Assembly (NCBI RefSeq): GCF_002797685.1
Contig: NZ_PGFH01000001.1
Location: 806,001 to 870,000 of the forward strand
Reading direction: 5' to 3'
Length of the DNA: 64,000 nt
Origin: Salinibacterium amurskyense
GTDB lineage: Bacteria > Actinomycetota > Actinomycetes > Actinomycetales > Microbacteriaceae
The first letter of the stretch is position 1. Each line of letters opens with the position of its first letter. The notes under the pieces were generated by a model. It searched no databases and was not told where the DNA came from. It saw only the letters and a program-made list of their open reading frames with translations. The position numbers and the translations under genes are program-made. This document shows, in pieces, positions 37,650 to 45,624 of this stretch.

Positions 37650-39451
37650 GCGTGATGGGAACCTCCGGCGAAGAGCGTAACGACTACACCAAGGATGAGA
37701 GCCGCCAGATTCGTCAGCGTTCGCTGCGACTGCTTGGTTCGCTGATTGCGCCGCTGCGCGCCCGCGTGATCCTCACGATGGTCGTCGTTGTCGTCAGTAC
37801 CGCCGCTCAAGTTGCGGGCCCCGCACTGATCGCCTTCGGCATCGACCGAGCCCTGCCCGCCCTCATCGACGGCGATGCGCTGCCCCTCGGACTCACCGTG
37901 GGCGCCTACCTGCTCACGGGCATCGTCGGCGCCTCGATGATCGCCTGGTACACCGTGCTCAGCGCACGCGTGAGCCAAGCGATTCTGTTCGACCTGCGCA
38001 AGCGCGTGTTCTTGCACACCCAGCGCTTGAGTCTCGAATTCCACGAGAGCTACACCTCGGGCCGCATTATCGCGCGCCAGACGAGCGACCTCGATGCGAT
38101 TCGTGAACTGCTAGACTCGGGCATCAACCAGCTCGTTCAGGGCGCGCTCTACATGGGGTTCATCGCGATCGCGATGTTCTCGCTCGACTGGGTGAGTGGC
38201 GTGATTCTGTTCTGCGCCCTCGTTCCGCTTGGCTTCCTCACGCGCTGGTTCCAGTTGCGGTCGCAATTGCACTTCCGCGAGACGCGCACCACCTCGGCCA
38301 AACTGATCGTGCACTTCGTTGAGACCATGACCGGCATCCGTGCGGTCAAAGCATTCCGCAAGGAAGAGCGCAACCGCGAACAGTTCGGTGGGCTCGTCGA
38401 GAACTACCGGGATGCCAACGCCCGCGTCATCCAACTGTTCGGAATCTTCGACCCGGGTCTCGTTCTCATCGGAAACGTCGCCCTCGCAATGATTCTGCTC
38501 GTGGGCGGACTGCGGGTTTCGACCGGCGACCTCGCGATCGGTGCCCTGCTCGGTGCGCTGTTGTACGCGCGTCAGTTCTTCGCTCCGGCGCAAGAGATGG
38601 CGATGTTCTACAACTCGTACCAGTCGGCTGCAGCGGCACTCGAAAAGATTTCGGGAGTGCTCGAAGAGCGCCCGACGGTTGCCGACCCCACGACGCCTAT
38701 CAATCTGCGCAAGGCCAAGGGCACCGTGAAGTTCGACGGCGTGGAGTTCGCGTACAACTCGGAGAAAGTGATTCTGCCGAAGTTCGATCTCGAGCTGCCG
38801 GCCGGTCAAACTGTCGCGATGGTGGGAACAACGGGCGCGGGTAAATCCACGCTCGCGAAGCTCATCTCGCGGTTCTACGACCCGAGCCAAGGCACGGTCT
38901 CGCTCGACGGCGTTGACCTGCGCAAACTGCACCCGAAAGACCTGCGTCGTGCGATCGTCATGGTCACGCAAGAGGCGTACCTGTTCTCGGGCAACGTGGC
39001 CGACAACATCGCCCTCGGCAAGCCCGATGCCACGCGCGATGAGATCATCGCGGCCGCGAAGGCGGTTGGCGCGCACGAGTTCATCGAAGCGCTACCCAAC
39101 GGCTACGACACCGACGTGAACAAACGAGGTGGTCGCGTGAGTGCGGGGCAGCGACAACTGCTGTCGTTCGCGCGCGCGTTTATTGCCGACCCCGTTGTAT
39201 TGATTCTGGATGAGGCTACTGCGTCGCTCGACATTCCGAGCGAGCGACTCGTGCAGGCCGGTCTTCAAACGCTGCTCGCCGATCGCACTGCTGTCATCAT
39301 TGCGCACCGTCTCTCGACGGTCGCGATTGCTGACCGCGTGCTCGTGATGGAACACGGTCGCGTGATCGAAGACGGCACCCCGCAAGAACTCATTTCGGGC
39401 TCCGGCAAGTTTGCGCAATTGCACGCGGCTTGGCGTAACTCGCTCGTTTAG
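37646..39451 (+). CDS. ABC exporter half-transporter, subunit 2
   Basis: This 601-residue half-transporter is the partner of the preceding gene, with which it shares the ATGA overlap. Its six membrane helices (about 35-330) are followed by an ATPase with Walker [10 protein letters not shown], signature VSAGQRQ (instead of LSGGQ) and a canonical Walker [12 protein letters not shown]. The complementary pattern of consensus and non-consensus residues in the two subunits supports one asymmetric heterodimer. Its stop overlaps the convergent MGMT-like gene by four bases. Confidence 0.93.
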   Translation: MSVMGTSGEERNDYTKDESRQIRQRSLRLLGSLIAPLRARVILTMVVVVVSTAAQVAGPALIAFGIDRALPALIDGDALPLGLTVGAYLLTGIVGASMIAWYTVLSARVSQAILFDLRKRVFLHTQRLSLEFHESYTSGRIIARQTSDLDAIRELLDSGINQLVQGALYMGFIAIAMFSLDWVSGVILFCALVPLGFLTRWFQLRSQLHFRETRTTSAKLIVHFVETMTGIRAVKAFRKEERNREQFGGLVENYRDANARVIQLFGIFDPGLVLIGNVALAMILLVGGLRVSTGDLAIGALLGALLYARQFFAPAQEMAMFYNSYQSAAAALEKISGVLEERPTVADPTTPINLRKAKGTVKFDGVEFAYNSEKVILPKFDLELPAGQTVAMVGTTGAGKSTLAKLISRFYDPSQGTVSLDGVDLRKLHPKDLRRAIVMVTQEAYLFSGNVADNIALGKPDATRDEIIAAAKAVGAHEFIEALPNGYDTDVNKRGGRVSAGQRQLLSFARAFIADPVVLILDEATASLDIPSERLVQAGLQTLLADRTAVIIAHRLSTVAIADRVLVMEHGRVIEDGTPQELISGSGKFAQLHAAWRNSLV

Positions 39452-39759
39452 GGGTGGTGCCGCGCTAACCGCAGGTTGACGCGGTACTCGCCGTCGGGCA
39501 TCCATTTCAGTGGCGTTGATTCGGCTTCGTAGTGCACGAGCGCTCGATCTTCGTGACTTAGGGGTGGATGCCCGCCCGAACGGATGACGCGCCACCACGC
39601 CACCTCGGAGCCGTAGCGAGCCATTACGGTGCCGACAGCGCGCGCGGCTCGCGAGCCGATCGTGGCAGCCACTTCGCCGTAGGTCATCACGCGCCCGGGT
39701 GGGATCGATTCAACGACCTCGAGAACGCGGCTCACGAAATCGTCGCTGGGAGCGGGCAT
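39448..39759 (-). CDS. Alkyltransferase-like (MGMT fold) protein
   Basis: This 103-residue protein is the DNA-binding domain of the O6-alkylguanine transferase family ([20 protein letters not shown], then [14 protein letters not shown]). The active-site PCHRV motif is replaced by [10 protein letters not shown], so there is no acceptor Cys. This is the hallmark of ATL proteins, which bind alkylated guanine and flag it for nucleotide excision repair instead of reversing it. It converges with the ABC exporter gene; its 3' end overlaps that stop. Confidence 0.9.
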   Translation of the reverse strand: MPAPSDDFVSRVLEVVESIPPGRVMTYGEVAATIGSRAARAVGTVMARYGSEVAWWRVIRSGGHPPLSHEDRALVHYEAESTPLKWMPDGEYRVNLRLARHHP

Positions 39760-39832
39760 CGTGAGCGTTTAGTCAGCGAGCGTTGGGTTGGCGAGCGAGA
39801 GTGCGGGAAAGGAGCAGGGGAGAGGTCACGCT

Positions 39833-40285
39833 CTAGAGCGTGTACTCGCCCAGCTTCTCGCCATATTGGGTTTCGCCGACAATCTGGAAGCCCACTTTGA
39901 GGAAGAACTGCTCGGGGCCGTCGTCGCCCTCTTCCCAAATGGCCGTGATGCGGTCGAAGCCGCGACTGCGAGCTTCTTCGGCGAGAGCCTTGACCGCGAA
40001 GCGGCCGATTCCCTGACCCTGCTCATCACCGGCAACATTGACGCGCCAGATGCAGCTGCGGAACTCTTCTTGGGAAGCGTTGGGGTCGAAGTTGCCGCGG
40101 ACGAATCCCACGACCTTGTCGCCGTCAAGGACAACGCGCGGCCAGGAGGTTAGCGGATCGATATACGCATCTGCGATCGCGTAGGAGGGCGGTGTGACGA
40201 ATTGCTCCTGCCCGCGACGCAGCGAGAGGTTGTTGGCAGCCACGATGGTGCTTGCCGATAATTCTTCAAGTCTTAGCTCACCCAT
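39833..40285 (-). CDS. GNAT family N-acetyltransferase
   Basis: This 150-residue protein has a GNAT fold. The acetyl-CoA pyrophosphate loop is GDEQGQGIGRFAVKAL around residues 87-102, preceded by the beta strand LDGDKVVGFVRG. C-terminal FFLKVGFQIVGETQYG is the usual last strand. The acceptor is unknown. It is divergent from icd over a 105-base region containing a long palindrome and shares a strand with the MGMT-like gene downstream. Confidence 0.85.
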   Translation of the reverse strand: MGELRLEELSASTIVAANNLSLRRGQEQFVTPPSYAIADAYIDPLTSWPRVVLDGDKVVGFVRGNFDPNASQEEFRSCIWRVNVAGDEQGQGIGRFAVKALAEEARSRGFDRITAIWEEGDDGPEQFFLKVGFQIVGETQYGEKLGEYTL

Positions 40286-40322
40286 GAATACAGGCTAACC
40301 CGCGGTAGACAGATGCGCCAAG

Positions 40323-40342
40323 GTATCTCGATGTCGAGATAC
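40323..40342. promoter_or_regulatory. 20-bp palindrome upstream of icd
   Basis: GTATCTCGA (40323-40331) and TCGAGATAC (40334-40342) are exact complements around TG. A -10-like TAAGCT (40356-40361) places the palindrome over the -35 region of icd, so it is a candidate operator. The cognate regulator is not in this window and is not identified. Confidence 0.65.
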
Positions 40343-40390
40343 TTAGGAAAAAGAGTAAGCTGGTAGAGGCCACTAACTAAGGAGCAAAGC

Positions 40391-41605
40391 TTGTCCAAGA
40401 TCAAGGTAGAAGGCACCGTCGTCGAACTCGACGGCGACGAAATGACGCGAATCATTTGGCAGCGGATCAAGGACACCCTGATCCACCCGTACATCGACGT
40501 TAACCTCGAGTACTACGACCTCGGCATCGAAAGCCGTGACGCAACTGACGACCAGATCACCATCGATGCGGCTCACGCCATCCAAAAGCATGGTGTTGGC
40601 GTCAAGTGCGCAACCATCACCCCCGACGAAGCCCGTGTTGAAGAATTCGGCCTCAAGAAGATGTGGCGCAGCCCTAACGGCACCATCCGCAACATTCTTG
40701 GTGGCGTCATCTTCCGCGAGCCGATCATCATCTCGAACATCCCGCGTCTGGTTCCGGGCTGGAACAAGCCGATCATCATCGGCCGTCACGCCTTCGGCGA
40801 CCAGTACCGCGCCACCGACTTCCTCTTCAAGGGCAAGGGAAAGCTGACCGTGGAGTTCGCTCCCGAAGACGGCTCCGAGCCCATGAAGTTTGAGGTCTAC
40901 GACGCCCCCGGCGACGGAATCGCCCAGGTTCAGTACAACCTCGACGACTCGATCGTTGACTTCGCTCGCGCGAGCCTCAACTACGGTCTCTCGCGTAACT
41001 ACCCCGTGTACCTCTCGACGAAGAACACGATCCTCAAGGCCTACGACGGTCGCTTCAAGGACATCTTTGAAGAGATCTTCCAGACCGAGTTCAAGGACAA
41101 GTTCGAAGCTGCCGGCCTCACCTACGAGCACCGGCTCATCGACGACATGGTCGCATCGGCCATGAAGTGGGAGGGCGGCTACGTCTGGGCGTGCAAGAAC
41201 TATGACGGCGACGTTCAGTCTGACACCGTAGCTCAGGGCTTCGGCTCGCTCGGCCTCATGACCTCCGTTCTGGCCACGCCAGACGGAAAGGTTGTTGAAG
41301 CAGAGGCTGCTCACGGCACCGTGACGCGTCACTACCGCCAGCACCAGCAGGGCAAGCCCACCTCCACGAACCCGATCGCCTCGATCTACGCGTGGACCCG
41401 TGGACTCGCTCACCGTGGACTGCTCGACAACAACCAGGAGCTCATCGAGTTCGCCTCGACCCTGGAAGATGTCGTCATCAAGTCGGTGGAGGGCGGTCAC
41501 ATGACCAAGGACCTCGCGCTGCTCGTCGGACCGGACCAGAAGTGGGAAACCACCGAAGAGTTCCTCGACACGCTCGACAAGAACCTCGCCGCACGCCTCG
41601 CATAA
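40391..41605 (+). CDS. icd: Isocitrate dehydrogenase (NADP+)
   Basis: This 404-residue dimeric isocitrate dehydrogenase of the eukaryote-like type oxidises isocitrate to 2-oxoglutarate, producing NADPH. Conserved are [11 protein letters not shown] at the N terminus, [21 protein letters not shown] around residue 125 (split here: [12 protein letters not shown] and FGDQYRATD) and [12 protein letters not shown] near the coenzyme site. The start is TTG 40391 with AAGGAG six bases upstream. The gene stands alone, with a strong terminator downstream and a palindrome upstream. Confidence 0.96.
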   Translation: MSKIKVEGTVVELDGDEMTRIIWQRIKDTLIHPYIDVNLEYYDLGIESRDATDDQITIDAAHAIQKHGVGVKCATITPDEARVEEFGLKKMWRSPNGTIRNILGGVIFREPIIISNIPRLVPGWNKPIIIGRHAFGDQYRATDFLFKGKGKLTVEFAPEDGSEPMKFEVYDAPGDGIAQVQYNLDDSIVDFARASLNYGLSRNYPVYLSTKNTILKAYDGRFKDIFEEIFQTEFKDKFEAAGLTYEHRLIDDMVASAMKWEGGYVWACKNYDGDVQSDTVAQGFGSLGLMTSVLATPDGKVVEAEAAHGTVTRHYRQHQQGKPTSTNPIASIYAWTRGLAHRGLLDNNQELIEFASTLEDVVIKSVEGGHMTKDLALLVGPDQKWETTEEFLDTLDKNLAARLA

Positions 41606-41651
41606 TCTGCGTCTCACGCGGTAACTGACTGGCGTACGCCACGACGTTCAC

Positions 41652-41685
41652 GAAGGGCCCGAAAGCTTCGGCTTTCGGGCCCTTC
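41652..41685 (+). terminator. Terminator after icd
   Basis: A perfect 14-bp stem (GAAGGGCCCGAAAG at 41652-41665 with 41672-41685) has a six-base loop and a short pyrimidine tail. Confidence 0.88.
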
Positions 41686-41811
41686 TGCGTGGGCGCACAC
41701 GCGGGAAAACACCCAGCTCGCTCTGGCTATTCTTGAGCGGCGGGTGCTGTGCGGTGCTCGCTTGTGCAGAACGCGACAGCGTGCCGCGCGGTGCATAGTG
41801 AGGAGACAACA

Positions 41812-42663
41812 GTGACGGTCGTCATAGCCGGATGCGGTGACCTGGGTATCGAAACTGGGCTCCGCTTTGCGGCGCTGGGGCATTCTGTAGTGGGCCTACG
41901 TCGCTCGATCGAAAAGTTGCCGCCCGAAATCGCTGGGCAAGCGGTCGACTTGTCAGCGCGGATGCCAGTTCTTCCCCCAGACACCAGCATCGTAGTGATT
42001 GCTGTCAGCCCCGACGAGCGCACGCGCGAGGGCTATCGCGCGACCTACGTCGACAGTGTGCGGAATATCGCCGCGGCTATCGAGCGAGACTGCGCCACCG
42101 CACCGAGAGTCATCTATGTCTCATCGACCGCCGTCTATGGCGTCAGCGACGGCTCGTGGGTCGACGAATCTACACCGGCGACGCCAACGACGGAGACAGC
42201 GTCCGTATTGCGAGAAGCCGAAGAGTTGTTGCTCGAGAGCGTCGCCAATTCGACGGTTCTTCGCTTGGCAGGCATCTACGGGCCGGGCCGCACCCGTCAG
42301 ATCGACCGCATCCGTGCCGGCGACGAAACGGTGGCATCCACCCCTTACTTCACCAATCTGATCCATCGGGATGACGCCGCAGCGGCCATCGTGCACCTCG
42401 CGACGATGGCCTCCTCGCCCGCCAGCATCTATGTCGGTGTCGATGATGAACCGGCCGATCAGCGCGAGGTCATCGAGTTCCTCGCTCGCGGTATCGGGCG
42501 ACCCGTTCCGTTCGAACGTGCAGGTGGTGTCACCGGTGGCAGGGGCCGCGGTAAGCGCTGTCGCAATGCGCTACTAAAAAGCACAGGCTTCTCGTTTACC
42601 TATCCGAGCTACCGCGAAGGGTATGCGGCGGTGCTCGGGGGGGAAGGCGCTCGTCATCGCTGA
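41812..42663 (+). CDS. NAD-dependent epimerase/dehydratase-like protein
   Basis: This 283-residue Rossmann protein of the extended SDR type has the dinucleotide motif GCGDLG (residues about 6-11) and VIYVSSTAVYGVSDG, with LRLAGIYGPGR further on. The C-terminal part is short. These features fit the YeeZ-like/NAD(P)-dependent oxidoreductase group; the substrate is unknown. The start is GTG 41812 because AGGAG lies eight bases upstream; the frame extends 21 codons further without support. Confidence 0.85.
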   Translation: MTVVIAGCGDLGIETGLRFAALGHSVVGLRRSIEKLPPEIAGQAVDLSARMPVLPPDTSIVVIAVSPDERTREGYRATYVDSVRNIAAAIERDCATAPRVIYVSSTAVYGVSDGSWVDESTPATPTTETASVLREAEELLLESVANSTVLRLAGIYGPGRTRQIDRIRAGDETVASTPYFTNLIHRDDAAAAIVHLATMASSPASIYVGVDDEPADQREVIEFLARGIGRPVPFERAGGVTGGRGRGKRCRNALLKSTGFSFTYPSYREGYAAVLGGEGARHR

Positions 42664-42790
42664 CGCCGTTCACAGAGTGAGCGTCTTGGCTCTCACCTAA
42701 CGTTCGGCTAGCACTCGGCCAGTGTTGAGGATCGCTCCCTAGCGTCGAAGCGCAGCACAACTGCGCAACCGTCGACGAATTGGAGACACA

Positions 42791-43285
42791 ATGTCATCTC
42801 ACAGCCACGCAACAGCAGACCAGCTCGACACCATCCGCTCCATCATGAAGAGCACCCGAATTGCGATGCTGACCACGGTCGCCGCGAGCGGTGCTCTGCA
42901 CAGCCACCCCATGACGGTTCAGCAGGCTGAGTTCGACGGCGACTGCTGGTTCCTTGCCTCCGACACCGCGGATGCCGTGCAGCAGCTTCAGGCCCACCCT
43001 CACGTGAACGTCTCCTACTCGGGCTCCTCGCAGTGGCTGTCGCTCGCCGGCACCGCCGAAGTCGTGCGCGACCAGGCGAAGAAGTCGGAGCTATGGGGTT
43101 CGTTCACCGATGTGTGGTTTGAGGGTGGCGAAACCGACCCCTCGGTCGTCTTGATTCACGTCAAGGGCGAATCGGCCCAGTATTGGGAGAGCCCAGGCAA
43201 GGTCGCGACTCTCGTCGGCGTCGTTGCCGCGAAGGTGACCGGAGACCAGCCTCAGACCGGATCCTCTGAGTCGGTCACGGTCTAA
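42791..43285 (+). CDS. Pyridoxamine 5'-phosphate oxidase-like general stress protein
   Basis: This 164-residue protein has the split-barrel flavin-binding fold (IRSIMKSTRIAMLTTVAASG, then CWFLASDTADAVQQLQAHPHVN) of the general stress protein 26/PNPOx-like family. Members bind FMN, F420 or heme; the ligand here is not evident. GGAG precedes the ATG. The 127-base upstream gap has a GTGAG/CTCAC hairpin (42677-42696) and a TAGCACTC half-site. The Rieske gene follows 35 bases later, suggesting cotranscription. Confidence 0.86.
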   Translation: MSSHSHATADQLDTIRSIMKSTRIAMLTTVAASGALHSHPMTVQQAEFDGDCWFLASDTADAVQQLQAHPHVNVSYSGSSQWLSLAGTAEVVRDQAKKSELWGSFTDVWFEGGETDPSVVLIHVKGESAQYWESPGKVATLVGVVAAKVTGDQPQTGSSESVTV

Positions 43286-43320
43286 CTCTTTCAAACGCAC
43301 TTGCCAGGGACGAGGAACTG

Positions 43321-44199
43321 ATGAAACGACTGCCCGTATTACGAAACGTTGATCGCCTCGAGGAGGCGACATCGCTTGATCCCGCCGTCGAAAAGACGCG
43401 GGGCGTCGTCGATGCAGTACTTCGCCCTCGGTGGTTGCGAGATGTACTTCATGGCGTGCCGATGGGGCACCCCGTGCATCCGCTCGGCGTGCATGTTCCG
43501 CTGGGAGCGTGGATCTCAGCCGGAGTGCTCGACGCCGTGCCAGGCACCGAACAAGCATCGCGTGCCCTGGTCGGAGTCGGAGTGCTGGGCGCGAGCGGCA
43601 CGGCAGTCGCTGGCTTTGCCGATTGGTCGCAGCTCGACGAGAAGCAGCAGCGCGTGGGCATCGTGCATGCCGCGGTCAATATCGTGGCCACGGGTTTCTT
43701 CGCGGCATCCTTCGTGCAGCGCTCCCGCGGAAAGCACACGAGCGGCAAAGTGCTGAGCTATGCCGGGCTTGCGATTGCCTCGGGTGGCGGCTACCTCGGT
43801 GGGCACCTGACCTATCGGCAGGCCGCGGGCGTCAGTCACGCGCCGGATGTCGAAGCCACCTTCCCCAGCGGCTGGCAGCAGCTAGCGCCACTCACTGACT
43901 TGCCGGAAGGCGCTCTCGAGAAGCGCGTCGTTGCAGACACTGAAGTAGTGGTCTTCCGGCGGGGTGAGCGGGTCTCGGTGCTCTCCAACACGTGCAGCCA
44001 TCTCGGGGCCGAGCTTCACGATGGCTACGTCGTCGAGGATGATTCCGCTCCGGGCGGCGCGTGTGTGGAATGCCCCTGGCATCAGAGTGCGTTCTCGCTC
44101 GATACAGGCGAGGTCATCCACGGACCGGCGACGAGTCCGCAGCCGCGCTTTGAGAGCCGCGTCGTCGACGGCACGGTCGAGATTCGGTTGCCGCGCTAG
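43321..44199 (+). CDS. DUF2231 and Rieske [2Fe-2S] domain protein
   Basis: This 292-residue protein combines an N-terminal DUF2231 membrane domain of four helices (HPLGVHVPLGAWISAG near residue 60) with a C-terminal Rieske domain (about 195-292). The cluster ligands are visible as CSHLG and CPWHQS, the CxH and CxxH pairs. It is probably a membrane-attached electron-transfer protein, and its partner may be the flavin-type protein encoded upstream. GAGGAA lies before the ATG. The stop overlaps that of the convergent DUF805 gene. Confidence 0.9.
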   Translation: MKRLPVLRNVDRLEEATSLDPAVEKTRGVVDAVLRPRWLRDVLHGVPMGHPVHPLGVHVPLGAWISAGVLDAVPGTEQASRALVGVGVLGASGTAVAGFADWSQLDEKQQRVGIVHAAVNIVATGFFAASFVQRSRGKHTSGKVLSYAGLAIASGGGYLGGHLTYRQAAGVSHAPDVEATFPSGWQQLAPLTDLPEGALEKRVVADTEVVVFRRGERVSVLSNTCSHLGAELHDGYVVEDDSAPGGACVECPWHQSAFSLDTGEVIHGPATSPQPRFESRVVDGTVEIRLPR

Positions 44200-44708
44200 T
44201 CGAAGCGCAGGCCCTCCGGGCGCGAACTGCGCAGAGCGAGTCCCAGCACTATGAAGGCTCCGAGTGGGAACACCGCGAGGAATGCCCATCCGCCCGAGAG
44301 GTTTGAGTCGTGCAGGCGGCGTACGGCAATCGCGATCCCGGGGATTGCGGTGAGCAGTACCCAGCCTCCGACGATGAAGGAGAGAGAGACGAGCACCGTG
44401 GAGTCCGCCGTCATCTCTCCATTCCAACTCGCAATGCTCACCGTGGGATAGACAAAAGAGCCGAACGGGCCGAATGTGAGTTGATCACCCATCGGGCGAC
44501 CCGCGACCAGAAGAGGCGCGACCACCTGAAGTGCGGTCACGATGATGATGTTCACGAGCATCCACCACCAGTATTCGCTGCGACTGGCGCGACCGCGCAT
44601 CCGGAACGATCGATCGAAGAACCGGCGCATCGCCACGCGCATCGACGCTCCGGGCAGCGGGGCGCTCTTGGGGTCTAGGGTGAGCGCTGCCGCGGCGGTG
44701 GAGGTCAT
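44196..44708 (-). CDS. DUF805 family membrane protein
   Basis: This 170-residue membrane protein has the DUF805 pattern: RFFDRSFRMRGRASRSEYWWW, given here as its two halves RFFDRSFRMRGRA and SRSEYWWW near residues 27-48, then four hydrophobic segments and the RRLHDSNLSGGW box. The role of the family is unknown. ATG 44708 is preferred over GTG 44714. It is cotranscribed with the potassium channel gene upstream (nine-base gap). Confidence 0.85.
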   Translation of the reverse strand: MTSTAAAALTLDPKSAPLPGASMRVAMRRFFDRSFRMRGRASRSEYWWWMLVNIIIVTALQVVAPLLVAGRPMGDQLTFGPFGSFVYPTVSIASWNGEMTADSTVLVSLSFIVGGWVLLTAIPGIAIAVRRLHDSNLSGGWAFLAVFPLGAFIVLGLALRSSRPEGLRFD

Positions 44709-44717
44709 GCCCACAGC

Positions 44718-45521
44718 TTAGGTGAGCGGTTGTCGCTTTGAAAGGGGATCGGATGCCCCGGATGCCGAGGTCGGCGACGAGGGCGCGGGCGTCCCTGACG
44801 ATGCGGCCATCTGAGTCGCGTGCTCAAGCAGCACATGCTTGAGCTGGTTCACCTGGTCGGTGAGTTCGGTCACTTCGCGACGAGTGGCAACGTGCGAGAG
44901 TTCATCTTGAGCCGCAACTCGTTCCACGATCCACGAGGCGAGCGTTGCCGTGACGACACCGAGTAGGGCGATACCGGCCACCATGACGCCGGCGGCGATG
45001 ACGCGGCCGAGAGCGGTGGCGGGATAGATATCTCCATAGCCGACCGTGGTAATCGTGACGAAAGCCCACCAGATGCCGTCGCCCAGGTTGGTGATTTGGC
45101 TGCCCGTGATGCTGCGCTCGGTATCCAGAATCGCGAGCCCGGCCACAAACACGAGCAACAACGAGGAGCCAACCGCGTAGGTGAGCACCCCACCGCGCAC
45201 CGCCGTTCCCGCCCGCCGTTGCAGCACATTCAGCAGGGTGACTAGACGCAGAAGACGCAGCGGGCGCAGCATCGGCAGCACAACGACAAAGAGATCGAAG
45301 ATGTGCTTGCGGAACCAGAACCACCGGTGTTCAGCGAGAACAAGATTCACGGCGTAGTCGAACACGAAAACGACCCACGTCACGGCGATGATGATCTCAG
45401 CAATCAGCATCGGAACACCGTTGAGATTTGCGATCACTTCCCACGCATACGCAATCAAGAAAATCACTGCGGCAACGGTGAGGGGAATGTCCATGATCTG
45501 TTGCCAGCGCCGTTGAGTCAT
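44718..45521 (-). CDS. Voltage-gated-type potassium channel
   Basis: This 267-residue ion channel of the six-helix type has the K+ selectivity filter TTVGYGD (encoded near 45031-45051) and an arginine-rich S4-like helix (LRPLRLLRLVTLLNVLQRR). The C-terminal helix (REVTELTDQVNQLKHVLLEH) is a probable coiled coil for tetramer assembly, followed by a disordered Ser/Pro tail. The start ATG 45521 is chosen because it gives a normal short N terminus; 42 further upstream codons are open but lack features. Confidence 0.9.
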   Translation of the reverse strand: MTQRRWQQIMDIPLTVAAVIFLIAYAWEVIANLNGVPMLIAEIIIAVTWVVFVFDYAVNLVLAEHRWFWFRKHIFDLFVVVLPMLRPLRLLRLVTLLNVLQRRAGTAVRGGVLTYAVGSSLLLVFVAGLAILDTERSITGSQITNLGDGIWWAFVTITTVGYGDIYPATALGRVIAAGVMVAGIALLGVVTATLASWIVERVAAQDELSHVATRREVTELTDQVNQLKHVLLEHATQMAASSGTPAPSSPTSASGASDPLSKRQPLT

Positions 45522-45624
45522 GCTGTCGAGCCTAGCGACCCGGCCCCGAACATTGCCCCGAGCCACTGCTAAGGGGAGCCTGTGCTGGCTGGCCGGATGC
45601 CGCGAACGAGAGTAGAACGAAGGT

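Noticed and set aside
42709-42726. CIRCE-like heat-shock operator upstream of the stress protein gene
   Set aside because: Only one half (TAGCACTC) matches; the second half and the nine-base spacing of a true CIRCE element are missing.
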